From Betaproteobacteria bacterium HGW-Betaproteobacteria-7 (GTDB lineage: Bacteria; Pseudomonadota; Gammaproteobacteria; Burkholderiales; Rhodocyclaceae): a DNA stretch of 64,000 bases. Both the position numbers and the translations under genes were made by a program. The stretch lies in NCBI GenBank assembly GCA_002840765.1, contig PHCE01000005.1:148616-212615 (forward strand), read 5' to 3'. The notes under the pieces are model-generated. The model saw nothing but the letters and a program-made list of their open reading frames with translations. It ran no database searches and was not told the origin of the DNA. The stretch's first letter is position 1; each line of letters begins with the position of its first letter. Shown in pieces: positions 18,326 through 29,450 of this stretch.

Positions 18326-19654
18326 TCAGGCCGGGATCTTGTGGAAGCCGCTACCGGCCCACTGCACATCCTTCGGCACCAGACATGTCTTGTATTCGAT
18401 GTGGTATTCGAATTCATTGCGGAAATGCTTGATGAAGCTCTGCACCGGGAACGCGGCGGCATCGCCAAGGGCGCAGATGGTGCGGCCGGCGATGTTGCCC
18501 AGCACGCTGTTCAGCAGATCCAGGTCCTCCGGCCGCCCCTGGCCGTTCTCGATGCGATGGACGACCTTGTACATCCAGGCCGTACCTTCGCGACAGGGCG
18601 TGCACTGACCGCAGGATTCTTCGTAATAGAAGAAGGACAAACGCTCGAGCGCCTTGACCATGCACACCGTCTCGTCCATGACGATGACGGCGCCGGAACC
18701 GAGCATCGAGCCGCCCTTGCTGATCGAGTCGTAATCCATGGTGCAATCCATGATCACGTCGGCCGGCATCACCGGTGCGGACGAACCGCCGGGGATGACT
18801 GCCTTCAGCTTGCGCCCGCCGCGCATGCCGCCGCACATTTCGAGCAGGGTCGCGAACGGGGTACCGAGGGGAATTTCGTAATTGCCCGGGCGATTGACAT
18901 GGCCCGACACCGAGAACAGCTTGGTACCGCCGTTGTTCGGCTTGCCCAGATTGAGGAATTCCTCGCCGCCCATCTTCAGGATGAAGGGAATGGAGGCAAA
19001 GGTTTCCGTGTTGTTGATCGTCGTCGGCTTGCCGTACAGGCCGAAGGAAGCGGGGAACGGCGGCTTGAAGCGCGGCTGGCCCTTCTTGCCCTCGATGGAC
19101 TCGAGCAGCGCGGTTTCTTCGCCACAGATGTAGGCGCCGTAACCGTGATGGGCAAACAATTCGAAATTGAAGCCGGAACCCAGAATGTTCTGGCCGAGGA
19201 AACCGGCGACACGTGCTTCCTCGAGGGCTTCCTCGAAACGTGTGTATTCGGCCCAAACTTCGCCATGCACATAGTTGTAGCCGCGATTGGCGCCCATCGC
19301 AAAGGCGGCGATGGCCATCCCCTCGATCACCGAATGCGGGTTGAAGCGCATGATGTCGCGGTCCTTGAAGGTACCGGGCTCGCCTTCGTCGGTATTGCAG
19401 ACGACGTACTTGTCACCAGGGAAGGAGCGCGGCATGAAGGACCACTTCAGGCCGGTCGGGAAGCCGGCGCCGCCGCGACCGCGCAGCACGGACTTCTTGA
19501 CTTCGCTGATGACGTCTTCCTGAGTCATTCCCGTCTCGAGAATGCGGCGCAGTTGGGCATAGCCGCCGCGCGCGACATAGTCTTTCAGGCGCCAGGTGTT
19601 GTCGCCGTCGAGGCCGTCCATGAGGACACCGTTGATTGCTCCGAGCATGGCCAT
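18326..19654 (-). CDS. nuoF: NADH-quinone oxidoreductase subunit F, NADH- and FMN-binding
   Basis: 442 aa from the ATG at 19654, which overlaps the nuoE stop as [23 protein letters not shown] and [20 protein letters not shown] are the NADH/FMN-binding signatures, and [13 protein letters not shown] with a later Cys ligates the N3 [4Fe-4S] cluster. It oxidises NADH and passes electrons through FMN into the Fe-S chain. An upstream in-frame extension to 19708 lies inside nuoE and is rejected as a start. Confidence 0.96.
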   Translation of the reverse strand: MAMLGAINGVLMDGLDGDNTWRLKDYVARGGYAQLRRILETGMTQEDVISEVKKSVLRGRGGAGFPTGLKWSFMPRSFPGDKYVVCNTDEGEPGTFKDRDIMRFNPHSVIEGMAIAAFAMGANRGYNYVHGEVWAEYTRFEEALEEARVAGFLGQNILGSGFNFELFAHHGYGAYICGEETALLESIEGKKGQPRFKPPFPASFGLYGKPTTINNTETFASIPFILKMGGEEFLNLGKPNNGGTKLFSVSGHVNRPGNYEIPLGTPFATLLEMCGGMRGGRKLKAVIPGGSSAPVMPADVIMDCTMDYDSISKGGSMLGSGAVIVMDETVCMVKALERLSFFYYEESCGQCTPCREGTAWMYKVVHRIENGQGRPEDLDLLNSVLGNIAGRTICALGDAAAFPVQSFIKHFRNEFEYHIEYKTCLVPKDVQWAGSGFHKIPA

Positions 19655-20127
19655 TACTTGCACTCCTCGAGCAGCTTGTCGATCTCTTCCGGATGCATGT
19701 GGCTGCACATCGAGCGGTTATTGACGATCATCACCGGCGCATCACCGCAGGCGCCCATGCACTCGCCTTCCTTGAGCGTGAACTTGCCATCGGCCGTGGT
19801 TTCGCCGAAGCCGATACCGAGCTTCTGCTTCACGTACTCGCCGGCGTGATAGCCACCGGACAGGGCGCACGGCAGATTGGTGCACACCGTGATCTTGTAC
19901 TTGCCGACCGGCTTCAGGTCGTACATGTTGTAGAAGGACGCTACCTCATAGGCAGCGATCGGGGCCATGCCGAGATAGTGGGCGACGGCCTCGATGGCTT
20001 CGCCGGACAACCAGCCCTTCTCTTCCTGGGCATGCGCCAGGCAGGCCATGACAGCAGATTGTTGATGGGCGGCGGGGTACTTGGCGACCTCGCGGGCAAA
20101 TTTCTCTAGGGTCTGGGCGGCAAACAT
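19654..20127 (-). CDS. nuoE: NADH-quinone oxidoreductase subunit E
   Basis: 157 aa, the 24-kDa thioredoxin-like subunit with the N1a [2Fe-2S] cluster, ligated by CTNLPC and CMGAC. It partners NuoF in the NADH dehydrogenase module. The ATG at 20127 overlaps the nuoD stop (TGATG), and its own stop overlaps the nuoF start (TAATG), so three subunits are translationally coupled. Confidence 0.96.
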   Translation of the reverse strand: MFAAQTLEKFAREVAKYPAAHQQSAVMACLAHAQEEKGWLSGEAIEAVAHYLGMAPIAAYEVASFYNMYDLKPVGKYKITVCTNLPCALSGGYHAGEYVKQKLGIGFGETTADGKFTLKEGECMGACGDAPVMIVNNRSMCSHMHPEEIDKLLEECK

Positions 20128-21380
20128 CAGCGGTCAATCTCGCCAAAAACAATATCCTGGGAACCGATGATCGTGACGACGTCGGCAATCATGTGGCCAC
20201 GCGACATTTCATCCATGCCCTGCAGATGAACGTAGCCCGGGGCGCGAATCTTCATGCGGTAGGGCTTGTTGGCACCATCGGAAATGAAATAGATGCCAAA
20301 CTCGCCCTTCGGATGCTCAATGGCGGCATAAGCTTCGCCCGCCGGCACGTGAATGCCTTCGGTGAACAGCTTGAAGTGGTGGATCAGCTCTTCCATGTTC
20401 GACTTCATCGCCTCGCGGCTGGGAGGTGCGACCTTGTGGTTATCGGTGATTACCGGGCCGGGGTTCTTGCGCAGCCAGTCGATGCACTGCTTGATGATGC
20501 TGTTGGACTGGAGCATCTCTTCCATGCGCACCAGATAGCGGTCATAACAATCGCCATTGACACCCACCGGAATATCGAAATCGACCTTGTCGTAGGCTGC
20601 ATAGGGCTGCTTCTTGCGCAGATCCCAGGCAAAGCCCGATCCGCGCAGCATGGCGCCGGTAAAGCCCATCTGCAGCGCCCGTTCCGGCGAAACAACACCA
20701 ACGTCAACCAGCCGCTGCTTCCAGATCCGGTTGTCGGTCAACAGCGTATGGTACTCACTGTGATACTTCGGGAAGCGGTTGGTGAAGTCTTCGAGGAAAT
20801 CGAGCAGCGAGCCGCTGCGATTTTCGTTCAGTTCGCCGGCCTTCTTGGCACTGGTCCAGGTCGACTCCTTGTACTGCGGCATGCGATCCGGCAGATCGCG
20901 ATAAACGCCGCCCGGACGGTAGTAGGCTGCGTGCATGCGCGCACCGGAAACCGCCTCGTAGGCATCCATCAGGTCTTCGCGTTCGCGGAAGGTGTACAGC
21001 GCCATGGTCATCGCCCCGACGTCGAGGGCGTGACAGCCGATCCACAACAGGTGATTGAGGATGCGCGTCACTTCGTCGAACATCGTGCGGATGTACTTGC
21101 CGCGTTCGGGCACCTCGATACCCAGCAGCTTCTCGGTAGCCAGGCAGTACGCGTGCTCGTTGCACATCATCGACACGTAGTCGAGGCGATCCATGTACGG
21201 CACCGACTGGACCCAGGTGCGGGTCTCGGCCAGTTTTTCGGTGGCGCGATGCAGCAGACCGATGTGCGGGTCGGCGCGCTGGACAACTTCGCCGTCCAGT
21301 TCCAGCACCATACGCAGCACGCCGTGGGCCGCCGGGTGTTGCGGACCGAAGTTGAGGGTGTAATTGCGGATATCAGCCAT
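20127..21380 (-). CDS. nuoD: NADH-quinone oxidoreductase subunit D
   Basis: 417 aa from the ATG at 21380 ([20 protein letters not shown]). The [12 protein letters not shown] motif carries the quinone-site histidines of the 49-kDa subunit, a relative of [NiFe] hydrogenase large subunits. It forms the quinone-binding cavity with NuoB. The start overlaps the end of nuoC by 8 bp. A longer in-frame ORF to 21545 reads through nuoC in another frame and is not the start. nuoC and nuoD are separate genes here, unlike the fused nuoCD of enterics. Confidence 0.95.
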   Translation of the reverse strand: MADIRNYTLNFGPQHPAAHGVLRMVLELDGEVVQRADPHIGLLHRATEKLAETRTWVQSVPYMDRLDYVSMMCNEHAYCLATEKLLGIEVPERGKYIRTMFDEVTRILNHLLWIGCHALDVGAMTMALYTFREREDLMDAYEAVSGARMHAAYYRPGGVYRDLPDRMPQYKESTWTSAKKAGELNENRSGSLLDFLEDFTNRFPKYHSEYHTLLTDNRIWKQRLVDVGVVSPERALQMGFTGAMLRGSGFAWDLRKKQPYAAYDKVDFDIPVGVNGDCYDRYLVRMEEMLQSNSIIKQCIDWLRKNPGPVITDNHKVAPPSREAMKSNMEELIHHFKLFTEGIHVPAGEAYAAIEHPKGEFGIYFISDGANKPYRMKIRAPGYVHLQGMDEMSRGHMIADVVTIIGSQDIVFGEIDR

Positions 21381-21978
21381 GTGCCGGGTCCCCGTAGGAG
21401 TCTTCGCGGACGATGCGCGGGGTGTTTTCGCGCGGTTCGATGGTGACCGGCTGGTAAATGACCCGTCCTTGATCCGGGTCATAACGCATTTCAACGTTGC
21501 CGGTGATCGGGAAATCCTTGCGGAACGGATGGCCGATGAAACCATAATCGGTCAGGATGCGCCGCAGATCGTCGTGACCGACGAAGGCGATGCCATAGAG
21601 ATCGAAGGCCTCGCGCTCGAACCAGTTGACGCTGTTCCAGACGCCGGTCAGCGAGTCAATGGCGGGAAAATCGTCATCCTCGGCAAAGACGCGAACGCGC
21701 AAGCGCCAGTTGTGCGCCATCGACAACAGGTGCGAGACGGCGGCGAAACGACGACCCTGCCAAGCGCCATCACCATAGGTCGAATAATCGACGCCACAGA
21801 GATCAATCATTTCCTCAAACGCGAGATCCTCGCTATCGCGCAAGGCGGTCATCACGCCAAGATAGTCGGCAGCACCGACTTCGATGGTTAGTTCCCCGAG
21901 AGCCAGCTTGAGCGACGTGATCTTGTCGCCAAAGTGCCTCTGCAGGTTTTGGCTGAGCGTTTCCAGCTTGGCAGACAT
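21373..21978 (-). CDS. nuoC: NADH-quinone oxidoreductase subunit C
   Basis: 201 aa, the 30-kDa subunit. The conserved C-terminal block [20 protein letters not shown] is followed by the [20 protein letters not shown] signature. It supports the NuoB/NuoD connecting module of complex I. It lies 18 bp after nuoB and overlaps the nuoD start by 8 bp. Confidence 0.95.
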   Translation of the reverse strand: MSAKLETLSQNLQRHFGDKITSLKLALGELTIEVGAADYLGVMTALRDSEDLAFEEMIDLCGVDYSTYGDGAWQGRRFAAVSHLLSMAHNWRLRVRVFAEDDDFPAIDSLTGVWNSVNWFEREAFDLYGIAFVGHDDLRRILTDYGFIGHPFRKDFPITGNVEMRYDPDQGRVIYQPVTIEPRENTPRIVREDSYGDPAHG

Positions 21979-21996
21979 ATGAATCAGCCTCGACGA

Positions 21997-22473
21997 TTAA
22001 CGAGCGATGGTATTGGTACGGCGAATCTTGTTTTGCAGCTGGATGATGCCGTAGATCAGCGCTTCGGCAGTCGGCGGGCAGCCGGGAACATAGATGTCGA
22101 CAGGAACGATGCGGTCGCAGCCGCGCACGACGGAATAGGAGTAGTGATAGTAGCCACCGCCGTTGGCACAGGAGCCCATCGAGATCACCCAGCGCGGCTC
22201 GGCCATCTGGTCGTAAACCTTGCGCAGGGCGGGCGCCATCTTGTTGGTCAGCGTACCGGCGACGATCATCACGTCGGACTGGCGCGGGCTCGGGCGAAAA
22301 ACGACGCCGAAACGGTCGAGGTCATAACGCGAGCAACCGGCATGAATCATTTCGACGGCGCAACAGGCCAGACCGAAAGTCATCGGCCACATCGAGCCGG
22401 TGCGCATGTAATTGATCAACTTGTCCGCACTGGTCGTGACGAAGCCTTCCTGGAGGATGCCTTCAATAGCCAT
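21997..22473 (-). CDS. nuoB: NADH-quinone oxidoreductase subunit B
   Basis: 158 aa, the PSST subunit that ligates cluster N2, the last Fe-S centre before quinone. The tandem cysteines in [18 protein letters not shown], plus MGSCANGGG and [11 protein letters not shown], are the expected ligand regions. It lies 3 bp after nuoA. Confidence 0.96.
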   Translation of the reverse strand: MAIEGILQEGFVTTSADKLINYMRTGSMWPMTFGLACCAVEMIHAGCSRYDLDRFGVVFRPSPRQSDVMIVAGTLTNKMAPALRKVYDQMAEPRWVISMGSCANGGGYYHYSYSVVRGCDRIVPVDIYVPGCPPTAEALIYGIIQLQNKIRRTNTIAR

Positions 22474-22476
22474 GCC

Positions 22477-22848
22477 TTACTCCCACTCAAGCGCGCCCTT
22501 GGCCCAGGCGTAAATATCGCCCAAAGCCAGGATGCCCATGAAGATCAACATTTCGACGAAGCCGAAAATCTTCAGCGAATCGAGCGAGACCATGTCCGAG
22601 AAGACAACCGCCCACGGAACGAGGAAGGCAATTTCCAGATCGAACAGGATGAAAAGGATGGCTATGAGGTAATAGCGCACGTCGAACTTCATGCGCGCAT
22701 CCTCGAATGCCTCGAAGCCGCACTCGTAGGGCGAGAGCTTTTCGGGATCGGGATTCTGCGGAGCGAGGACAAACCCCATGGCAATCGGCAGTACGCCGAT
22801 CGCAACCCCCACCAGCACGAACATCAGGATCGGAAAATACGCTTCCAT
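22477..22848 (-). CDS. nuoA: NADH-quinone oxidoreductase subunit A
   Basis: 123 aa with three membrane helices. [20 protein letters not shown] is the signature loop that undergoes quinone-dependent rearrangement, with its conserved Cys. It is the first gene of the nuo operon, 64 bp downstream of the tRNA-Leu 3' end, so either read-through from secG-tRNA or a promoter in that gap drives the operon. Confidence 0.95.
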   Translation of the reverse strand: MEAYFPILMFVLVGVAIGVLPIAMGFVLAPQNPDPEKLSPYECGFEAFEDARMKFDVRYYLIAILFILFDLEIAFLVPWAVVFSDMVSLDSLKIFGFVEMLIFMGILALGDIYAWAKGALEWE

Positions 22849-22861
22849 AACCCGCCGCCAA

Positions 22862-22881
22862 ATTGTCAGTTTTATTGTCAG
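22862..22881 (-). repeat. direct repeat in the nuoA leader
   Basis: ATTGTCAG occurs at 22862-22869 and again at 22874-22881 on the plus strand (CTGACAAT on the minus strand), 12 bp apart start to start, in the 64-bp gap between tRNA-Leu and nuoA. The spacing of about one helical turn fits a regulator site, but the repeat is short and no regulator is identified. Confidence 0.3.
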
Positions 22882-22912
22882 AGACAGCCGGTTGTACGAC
22901 CACTCCGGTTAT

Positions 22913-22997
22913 TGGTGCCGACGGCGAGACTCGAACTCGCACAGCTTGCGCCACTACCCCCTCAAGATAGCGTGTCTACCAATTTCACCACGTCGGC
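22913..22997 (-). tRNA. tRNA-Leu (anticodon GAG)
   Basis: 85 nt including encoded CCA. The acceptor stem GCCGACG/CGTCGGC closes at 22997 and 22916, with CCA at 22915-22913. The D-arm region reads TGGTGAAATTGGTAGACACG, the anticodon loop is CTTGAGG (GAG), there is an extended variable arm typical of leucine tRNA, and the T-arm is GTTCGAGTC. It lies between secG and nuoA in the same orientation, a common arrangement in related bacteria. Confidence 0.95.
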
Positions 22998-23050
22998 ACT
23001 ACTTTTTTGACTCACCCGGCGAGGGATTGCTGCCAGGCAAATCACTTGCG

Positions 23051-23422
23051 TTACTTCGGAATATCTTTCGCCCGGGAACCCGCATCAACAGGAGTCTTCG
23101 ACGACTCACCGGCGCTCTCGGCGGGTGCCGAAACAGGCTGCGATTGTACCGTCTCCTGCATCACACTGCCAGTCGTTTTTACGGTATTCGAGGCAATGTA
23201 AGCGAGTGTCAGACTGGTGGCAAAAAACACGGCTGCCAGCACACCTGTCGTCCGGCTAAGGAAATTTGCCGACCCCGTGGCACCGAACAGACTGCCCGAC
23301 GAACCACTGCCGAAAGCCGCCCCCATGTCGGCACCCTTGCCGTGCTGCATCAGCACCAGCACGATGATCGCCAGCGCCACCAGAATATGAACCGTCAAAA
23401 CAACTGAAAAAAGCCAACTCAT
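23051..23422 (-). CDS. secG: preprotein translocase subunit SecG
   Basis: 123 aa with two membrane helices (about 2-22 and 60-80). The conserved VLVLMQHGKGADMGAAFG and GSLFGATGSANFLSRTT segments lie between them, followed by a polar C-terminal tail rich in Ser, Ala and Pro that is longer than in E. coli. SecG is the accessory subunit of SecYEG. It lies 12 bp after tpiA and upstream of tRNA-Leu. Confidence 0.95.
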   Translation of the reverse strand: MSWLFSVVLTVHILVALAIIVLVLMQHGKGADMGAAFGSGSSGSLFGATGSANFLSRTTGVLAAVFFATSLTLAYIASNTVKTTGSVMQETVQSQPVSAPAESAGESSKTPVDAGSRAKDIPK

Positions 23423-23434
23423 CTTTACCGCCTA

Positions 23435-24184
23435 TCAATTCGCCGCCTGGCAAATTGCCAGAAAGTCGTCCGCCACCAGCGCCGCCCCACCGATCAGACC
23501 ACCGTCGATATCAGCCTGCGCAAACAATTCCGCTGCATTCCCCGGCTTGACGCTACCGCCATAAAGAATGCACATCACTTCCGCCACCGCCGCATCCGCC
23601 TCGGCCAACTGGGCACGAATGGCGGCATGCACCTCCTGGGCCTGAGCCGGCGAAGCGGTCACCCCGGTGCCGATTGCCCAGACCGGCTCGTAGGCCAGCA
23701 CGGCTGCGCGCATCGCAGCGATGCCGACACGGTCAATAACCGCTGACAACTGCCGCGCCACCACTTCAAAGGTCGCCCCGGCCTCGCGCTCGGCCAGTGT
23801 TTCGCCGATACAAAGCACCGGTATCAGACCAGCCGCCTGCGCGGCAGCAAACTTGGCCGCCACAACCGAGTCACCTTCACCAAACAGATTACGCCGTTCG
23901 GAATGACCAACCAGGACATGGCTACAGCCAAAGTCCTTCAGCATCCCCGCCGACACTTCGCCGGTGTAGGCACCCTCGGCAAACTCGCTGAGCGTCTGCG
24001 CCCCCCAAGCCAGCCGCGAACCCGCCAGCGCTCCCTGCAACTGCCCCAGATACGGGAAAGGGGCAAAGACCGCCACATCGCAGGTCACCCCGTCGCTTCC
24101 CGCCACAACCCGCTCCAGCAGCAGCGCATTGCGCTGCAGACTGCCGAACATTTTCCAGTTTCCGGCGACAAGCTTTTTACGCAT
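23435..24184 (-). CDS. tpiA: triosephosphate isomerase
   Basis: 249 aa TIM barrel that interconverts dihydroxyacetone phosphate and glyceraldehyde 3-phosphate. Catalytic regions are AGNWKMFG (Lys12), VLVGHSERR (His at about 95) and VLAYEPVWAIGTG (Glu at about 166), with phosphate-binding YGGSVKPGNAAEL. Cytoplasmic. It has its own strong promoter upstream and is probably cotranscribed with secG. Confidence 0.97.
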   Translation of the reverse strand: MRKKLVAGNWKMFGSLQRNALLLERVVAGSDGVTCDVAVFAPFPYLGQLQGALAGSRLAWGAQTLSEFAEGAYTGEVSAGMLKDFGCSHVLVGHSERRNLFGEGDSVVAAKFAAAQAAGLIPVLCIGETLAEREAGATFEVVARQLSAVIDRVGIAAMRAAVLAYEPVWAIGTGVTASPAQAQEVHAAIRAQLAEADAAVAEVMCILYGGSVKPGNAAELFAQADIDGGLIGGAALVADDFLAICQAAN

Positions 24185-24218
24185 GGGGATAGCCGTTTGG
24201 TTGGCGAAAAACCTGTCG

Positions 24219-24248
24219 ATTATAGCGTTGCGTAAAACAACCGGTCAA
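24219..24248 (-). promoter_or_regulatory. sigma-70 promoter for tpiA
   Basis: On the minus strand TTGACC (24248-24243) and a perfect TATAAT (24224-24219) are separated by 18 bp. It sits in the 79-bp gap between glmM and tpiA, with the predicted start about 28 nt before the tpiA ATG. This is the best housekeeping promoter match in the window. Confidence 0.75.
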
Positions 24249-24263
24249 GATTGGCGCACGCCA

Positions 24264-25622
24264 TCAAATCTGTTCCACTGCCTGGCGAACGATCATCGCC
24301 AGCTGTTCGGCCACGGCGCCGACCTCGCTCGCCTCCTCACCCTCAACCATCACCCGCAACAGCGGCTCGGTACCCGAAGCGCGCAAAAGGACCCGGCCAC
24401 GTCCATTCATGCGCGCTTCGACAAGAGCCAGACCATCGGCGATACGCACATCGTTCTGCCACGGAAAACCCTTGCTCATCGGCACATTGATCAGCTTCTG
24501 CGGATAGAGGACCAACTCGCCGAGCAAGCCCTGCAGATCGCCCCCCGCCTCACGCAATGCAGCCAGCACCTGCAGGGCAGCCACCGTACCGTCGCCGGTC
24601 GTATGGCGATCGAGAGCCAGGATATGGCCGGAGTTTTCACCACCGTAGAGCCACCCCTTCTCATTCAGCATTTCGACAACATAGCGATCGCCGACCGCCG
24701 CGCGGCCAAAGGGAACACCCATCCTGGCCAGCGCATGCTCCAGCGCCAAGTTGGTCATCAACGTTCCGGCGACGCCCTTGACCGGTGCCAGGCGGGCCCG
24801 GCTACGGACGATGGCGAAGAGCAACTGGTCGCCATCGTAAAGATTGCCGCGGGCATCGACCATCTGGATGCGGTCGGCGTCACCATCAAGGGCGATACCG
24901 AGGTCGGCGCCGTTGGCCAGCACGGCCTGCGCCAGTGCCTGCGGCGCCGTCGCCCCGCAACCATCGTTGATATTCAGGCCATTCGGCTGGACGCCGATGC
25001 TGATCACCTCGGCACCCAGTTCATGAAAAACGCTCGGCGCCGTGTGATAGGCGGCCCCATGGGCGCAATCAACGACAATTTTCAGGCCGCGCAGGTCGAG
25101 ATCGTTGGGAAAGGTGCTCTTGCAGAACTCGATGTAGCGACCGCGCGCATCCTCGATGCGCCGAACCCGCCCAAGATCGGCGGCAGAGACACAGGTGATG
25201 GGTTGATCGATCTGGGCTTCGATGGCCCGTTCGATATCATCGGGCAGCTTGGTACCTTGCGCCGAGAAGAACTTGATCCCGTTGTCGTAGTAAGGATTGT
25301 GCGAAGCGGAAATGACGATGCCGGCCTGCAGGCGCAGCGCCCGGGTCAGGTAGGCAACAGCTGGCGTCGGCAGCGGGCCGACCAGGCTGACGTCCACGCC
25401 GGCAGCGCAGAAACCCGCCTCAAGCGCCGATTCCAGCATGTAACCGGAAAGCCGGGTGTCCTTGCCGATCAGCACCTGCGGCCGTTCGCCGCCGGGCATC
25501 GCATACTCGCCCAACAATACGCGCCCGGCTGCATAACCAAGGCGCATGACAAAATCCGGCGTGATCGGCGCTTGACCGACACGACCGCGCACCCCGTCGG
25601 TGCCAAAATACTTTCTGCTCAT
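24264..25622 (-). CDS. glmM: phosphoglucosamine mutase
   Basis: 452 aa. The active-site phosphoserine loop is [20 protein letters not shown] (Ser at about 103), the metal-binding loop is [11 protein letters not shown], and [12 protein letters not shown] is the sugar-binding loop. It converts glucosamine 6-phosphate to glucosamine 1-phosphate for UDP-GlcNAc and thus peptidoglycan and LPS synthesis. The start overlaps the folP stop by 4 bp, the classic ftsH-folP-glmM arrangement. Confidence 0.96.
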   Translation of the reverse strand: MSRKYFGTDGVRGRVGQAPITPDFVMRLGYAAGRVLLGEYAMPGGERPQVLIGKDTRLSGYMLESALEAGFCAAGVDVSLVGPLPTPAVAYLTRALRLQAGIVISASHNPYYDNGIKFFSAQGTKLPDDIERAIEAQIDQPITCVSAADLGRVRRIEDARGRYIEFCKSTFPNDLDLRGLKIVVDCAHGAAYHTAPSVFHELGAEVISIGVQPNGLNINDGCGATAPQALAQAVLANGADLGIALDGDADRIQMVDARGNLYDGDQLLFAIVRSRARLAPVKGVAGTLMTNLALEHALARMGVPFGRAAVGDRYVVEMLNEKGWLYGGENSGHILALDRHTTGDGTVAALQVLAALREAGGDLQGLLGELVLYPQKLINVPMSKGFPWQNDVRIADGLALVEARMNGRGRVLLRASGTEPLLRVMVEGEEASEVGAVAEQLAMIVRQAVEQI

Positions 25623-26455
25623 TGTTCTTCTCCTTGCTCCATCGCCGCCCAGACGGCCAACGCATCGCGAGTCGCCGCCACATCATGAACACGTAATATT
25701 TTCGCACCCTTTGCCGCCGCCAGCACTGCCGCCGCGATGCTGGCCGCCATGCGTTCATCCACCGGACGCCCGGTAATCGCACCGAGCATGGACTTGCGCG
25801 AGACGCCAACCAACAGGGGCAGATTATCGACCGTCATTGCCGCCATGGCGCGGAAAAGCGCCACGTTATGCTCCAAGGACTTGCCAAAGCCAAATCCGGG
25901 ATCGAGCACCAGGCGTTCATCGGCGATACCGGCCCGACGACAGCGCGCCACCGCCGACGCCAGGAAATCGCGCACTTCGCCGACGACATTCATGTATTGA
26001 GGGTCCTGCTGCATGGTTCCCGGCTCACCGCGCATATGCATCAGACAGATGGCGCAATCGCTGGCGGCTACGGCAGCCAGCGCCTCCGGGCGAAGCATTG
26101 CCGAAATGTCGTTGATCATCGCCGCACCGGCCGCCAGGGAGGCGCGCATGACCGCCGGCTTGTAGGTATCGACCGAAAGCGGGATATTCCAGGTTTTCAG
26201 TTCTTCGAGGACAGGCAGCAGGCGGCGCAATTCCTCGTCTTCCGGCGTCGGTATCGCCCCCGGACGCGATGATTCGGCCCCGATGTCAAGAATGTCAGCA
26301 CCGGCATCGCGCTGAACACGGGCATGGGCAATGGCACGTTCGAGGTCGCCAAGCAAGCCGTCGCCGGAGAAGGAATCCGGCGTCAGGTTGACGATGCCCA
26401 TGACCAGTGGGCGTTGCAGGGACAGGCGGTAGGGTCCGCAGTGAATCGTGTTCAT
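25619..26455 (-). CDS. folP: dihydropteroate synthase
   Basis: 278 aa from the ATG at 26455; a TTG six bases further upstream is a weaker start. [17 protein letters not shown] is the pterin/phosphate-loop signature, with [11 protein letters not shown] and [13 protein letters not shown] as the other binding loops. It condenses p-aminobenzoate with hydroxymethyl-dihydropterin pyrophosphate in folate synthesis and is the sulfonamide target. It lies just after the ftsH terminator and overlaps glmM by 4 bp. Confidence 0.95.
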   Translation of the reverse strand: MNTIHCGPYRLSLQRPLVMGIVNLTPDSFSGDGLLGDLERAIAHARVQRDAGADILDIGAESSRPGAIPTPEDEELRRLLPVLEELKTWNIPLSVDTYKPAVMRASLAAGAAMINDISAMLRPEALAAVAASDCAICLMHMRGEPGTMQQDPQYMNVVGEVRDFLASAVARCRRAGIADERLVLDPGFGFGKSLEHNVALFRAMAAMTVDNLPLLVGVSRKSMLGAITGRPVDERMAASIAAAVLAAAKGAKILRVHDVAATRDALAVWAAMEQGEEQ

Positions 26456-26468
26456 GAGCAAATGAAAA

Positions 26469-26489
26469 GGCCGGGGAACACCCCCGGCC
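26469..26489 (-). terminator. intrinsic terminator after ftsH
   Basis: GGCCGGGG (26469-26476) and CCCCGGCC (26482-26489) form an 8-bp GC-rich stem with a 5-nt loop, followed on the minus strand by TTTTCATTT. It sits between the ftsH stop and folP start, so expression of folP-glmM probably depends on partial read-through or a promoter within ftsH. Confidence 0.75.
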
Positions 26490-26507
26490 TCGATTATCGT
26501 GGCAGCA

Positions 26508-28388
26508 TCAGGCCGGCGCTGTCGCGCTCGGCTCGGCGCCCGGGGTGTTGTCCGAAGACGACGGGCGAGTCACGCTCGGGCTCGGCTTCGGTGGACGGGG
26601 CTCCTTGCCGGCCATGATGTCGTCGATCTGCTCGGCATCGATGGTTTCCCACTCAAGCAATGCCTTGGTCATCGCCTCGACCTTGTCGCGGTTGTCTTCC
26701 AGCAACTGCCGGGCCAGCGCGTACTGTTGATCGATGATGCGGCGAATTTCCAGGTCGACCTTCTGCATGGTCGCCTCGGAGACATTCTTGTGCTGCGTCA
26801 CCGAGCGACCGAGGAAGACTTCGCCCTCGTTTTCGCCATAGACCATGACGCCAAGATCGGACATGCCGTAGCGGGTGACCATGTCGCGCGCCATCGCCGT
26901 TGCCCGCTCGAAGTCGTTCGAGGCGCCGGTCGTCATCTGGTTCATGAACAGTTCTTCAGCAATCCGGCCACCGAACAGCACGGCGATGCGGCTCAGCAGA
27001 TACTGGCGGTCATAGGCGTAACGGTCCTGCTCGGGCAACTGCATGGTCAGACCCAGGGCGCGACCACGCGGAATGATGGTGACCTTGTGCACCGGATCCG
27101 ACTTCGGCACCAGCTTGGCGACCACGGCGTGACCGGACTCGTGGTAGGCCGTGTTCATCTTCTCATCCTCGGTCATCACCATGCTGCGGCGCTCGGCACC
27201 CATCATGATCTTGTCCTTGGCCATCTCGAAGTCATCCATGTCCACCAAGCGCTTGTTGCGCCGGGCAGCGAACAGCGCCGCCTCGTTGACCAAGTTGGCC
27301 AGGTCAGCACCGGAGAACCCAGGCGTACCGCGAGCGATGACGTCGGCCTTGACGTCACCGGCGATTGGCACCTTGCGCATGTGCACCTTGAGGATTTCCT
27401 CGCGGCCGCGGATATCCGGCAGTGGCACGACGACCTGACGGTCGAAGCGGCCTGGCCGTAGCAACGCCGGATCAAGGATGTCCGGCCGATTGGTGGCGGC
27501 AATTACGATGGTGCCGGTATGGCCTTCGAAACCGTCCATTTCGACCAGCAACTGATTCAACGTCTGTTCGCGCTCGTCGTTGCCCCCACCGAGACCGGCG
27601 CCGCGATGACGACCAACAGCATCGATTTCATCGATGAAGATGATGCACGGAGCATGCTTCTTGGCATTCTCGAACATGTCGCGGACACGGGCAGCGCCGA
27701 CACCGACGAACATTTCAACGAAGTCGGAACCGGAAATGCTGAAGAAGGGAACCTTGGCTTCGCCGGCAATCGCCTTGGCCAGCAAGGTCTTGCCGGTCCC
27801 TGGATTGCCGACCATCAGCACACCCTTGGGAATACGGCCACCGAGTTTCTGAAACTTGGAGGGATCGCGCAGGAAATCGACAATTTCCTGGACTTCTTCC
27901 TTAGCCTCATCACAGCCGGCGACATCGGCAAAGGTGATGACATTGGTCGACTCATCCAGCATCCGAGCCTTCGATTTTCCGAAGGAGAAGGCGCCGCCCT
28001 TGCCGCCACCCTGCATCTGGCGCATGAAGAAGATCCAGACGCCAATCAGCAGCAGCATCGGGAACCAGCTGACAAAAATGCTCATCAGGAAGGACTGCTC
28101 TTCCTCGGGCTTGGCCTCGATCTTGACGCCGTTCTTCAGCAGGTCGGAGACCAGCCACAGGTCGGGTGGCGCGTAAGTTACCAGGCGCTTGCCTTCGGTG
28201 GTCGTCGCCTTCAGCGTCCGACCTTCCATGATCACCTTGCTGACGCGACCCTGCTTTACCTCTTCGAGGAACTGCGAATACTCGATCGAACCCTGCGCCA
28301 CCTGGCGGGTGTTGAACTGATTGAAGACAGTCATCAGCACGAGGCCGATGACGAGCCAGATTGCGAGGTTTTTGAACATGTTGTTCAA
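26508..28388 (-). CDS. ftsH: ATP-dependent zinc metalloprotease FtsH
   Basis: 626 aa if translated from TTG at 28388. Two N-terminal membrane segments (about 8-22 and 100-118) flank a periplasmic domain. The AAA module follows, with Walker [14 protein letters not shown], Walker [12 protein letters not shown] and SRH sequences, then the protease with [10 protein letters not shown] (HExxH) and a downstream Asp ligand. The TTG start is favoured because AAGGAG lies seven bases before it; the ATG nine bases downstream would have its SD too far away. FtsH degrades membrane and regulatory proteins, including sigma-32 in E. coli. It lies 52 bp after rlmE. Confidence 0.96.
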   Translation of the reverse strand: MNNMFKNLAIWLVIGLVLMTVFNQFNTRQVAQGSIEYSQFLEEVKQGRVSKVIMEGRTLKATTTEGKRLVTYAPPDLWLVSDLLKNGVKIEAKPEEEQSFLMSIFVSWFPMLLLIGVWIFFMRQMQGGGKGGAFSFGKSKARMLDESTNVITFADVAGCDEAKEEVQEIVDFLRDPSKFQKLGGRIPKGVLMVGNPGTGKTLLAKAIAGEAKVPFFSISGSDFVEMFVGVGAARVRDMFENAKKHAPCIIFIDEIDAVGRHRGAGLGGGNDEREQTLNQLLVEMDGFEGHTGTIVIAATNRPDILDPALLRPGRFDRQVVVPLPDIRGREEILKVHMRKVPIAGDVKADVIARGTPGFSGADLANLVNEAALFAARRNKRLVDMDDFEMAKDKIMMGAERRSMVMTEDEKMNTAYHESGHAVVAKLVPKSDPVHKVTIIPRGRALGLTMQLPEQDRYAYDRQYLLSRIAVLFGGRIAEELFMNQMTTGASNDFERATAMARDMVTRYGMSDLGVMVYGENEGEVFLGRSVTQHKNVSEATMQKVDLEIRRIIDQQYALARQLLEDNRDKVEAMTKALLEWETIDAEQIDDIMAGKEPRPPKPSPSVTRPSSSDNTPGAEPSATAPA

Positions 28389-28440
28389 GCTTGCTCTCCT
28401 TCTACAGCGTCGAGCGATAAAAACGCCATTTTATACACAT

Positions 28441-29061
28441 CTATCCACGTAACACACGGCCGAGCAAATAAAGCTCGGCGCTACGATCGCGTGACGCATC
28501 GGGCTTGCGCACGGCTACAGTTTTGAACGTCTCACGCATGGAACGGAGAAATGTCTCGTAATCCGTCCCCTGAAAAACTTTGACCAGAAAAGCGCCATCC
28601 GGTTTCAGGTGAGCCCGTGAAAACTCCAGACCCAGTTCCGCCAGGTGCATGATGCGCGCCTGATCGACCAAGGGTACACCGGACATATTGGGTGCCATGT
28701 CCGACATTACAAGGCCGACCCGCCGTTCGCCGAGCTTTTCTTCAAGTTGGCTCAACACATCTTCCTCACGGAAATCGCCCTGAATGAAGTGCACGCCGTG
28801 GATCGGCTCCATTTCCAGCAGGTCAAGCGCGAACACCAGACCAGTGTCGCCGACCCGCTTGACCGCCACCTGCGACCAGCCCCCCGGCGTTGCCCCGAGG
28901 TCGACGACGACTTCACCGCGCTTGAGCAGCTGATCCTTGTCGTCCATCTCCATCAGTTTGAAGGCCGCTCGCGAACGCCAGCCTTCCTTCTTGGCAAGTT
29001 GCACGTAAGGGTCGTTCACATGCTCGCGCATCCAGGCTTTGCTGGTTCTGGTTCTTTTCAT
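28441..29061 (-). CDS. rlmE: 23S rRNA 2'-O-methyltransferase RlmE (FtsJ/RrmJ)
   Basis: 206 aa SAM-dependent methyltransferase. [17 protein letters not shown] is motif [12 protein letters not shown] carries the catalytic Asp, and FLVKVFQG carries a catalytic Lys, consistent with the K-D-K-E tetrad. It methylates the uridine equivalent to U2552 in the ribosomal A loop. It is paired with ftsH downstream and divergent from yhbY across a 32-bp gap, as in many proteobacteria. Confidence 0.95.
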   Translation of the reverse strand: MKRTRTSKAWMREHVNDPYVQLAKKEGWRSRAAFKLMEMDDKDQLLKRGEVVVDLGATPGGWSQVAVKRVGDTGLVFALDLLEMEPIHGVHFIQGDFREEDVLSQLEEKLGERRVGLVMSDMAPNMSGVPLVDQARIMHLAELGLEFSRAHLKPDGAFLVKVFQGTDYETFLRSMRETFKTVAVRKPDASRDRSAELYLLGRVLRG

Positions 29062-29093
29062 TCTGTAAAATGCCGTTTTTGAAAGGTTATTCC

Positions 29094-29450
29094 ATGCTGC
29101 AATTATCTTCTCTTCAGCGCCGCGAACTACGCGCCCGCGCCCACGAACTGAATCCCGTCGTCTCGATCGCCGAGAGCGGACTCACGGAAGGCGTCCTCAA
29201 GGAAATCGACGTCTGCCTGAAGGCACACGAATTGATCAAGATCCGCGTCTATGGTGACAGCCGCGACAATCGCCTCGCCTACCTCGAACAGATTTGCAGC
29301 GAACTCGGCGCTGCCCCGGTGCAACATATCGGCAAGCTGCTGGTTGTTTACCGTCCGGCTCCCGTCGATGCGACAGCAGCCCCAAAGAAACCAGCGCCGC
29401 GCCGCCCGGCCAGCGCCCCGCGCAAGACCAAGCGCAGCTTCCAGGGCTGA
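29094..29450 (+). CDS. yhbY: YhbY/CRM-domain RNA-binding protein
   Basis: 118 aa from the ATG at 29094, with GAAAGG upstream. The CRS1/YhbY domain occupies about residues 3-92 ([20 protein letters not shown] at the start, LIKIRVYGD in the middle, [11 protein letters not shown] at the end). A basic Pro/Ala/Arg tail of about 25 residues follows. YhbY associates with pre-50S ribosomal particles. It ends exactly where the convergent DUF4149 gene ends (stop codons adjacent). Confidence 0.92.
   Translation: MLQLSSLQRRELRARAHELNPVVSIAESGLTEGVLKEIDVCLKAHELIKIRVYGDSRDNRLAYLEQICSELGAAPVQHIGKLLVVYRPAPVDATAAPKKPAPRRPASAPRKTKRSFQG

Noticed and set aside
21381..21545. N-terminal extension of nuoD
   Set aside because: It lies within nuoC; the canonical NuoD N-terminus starts at 21380.
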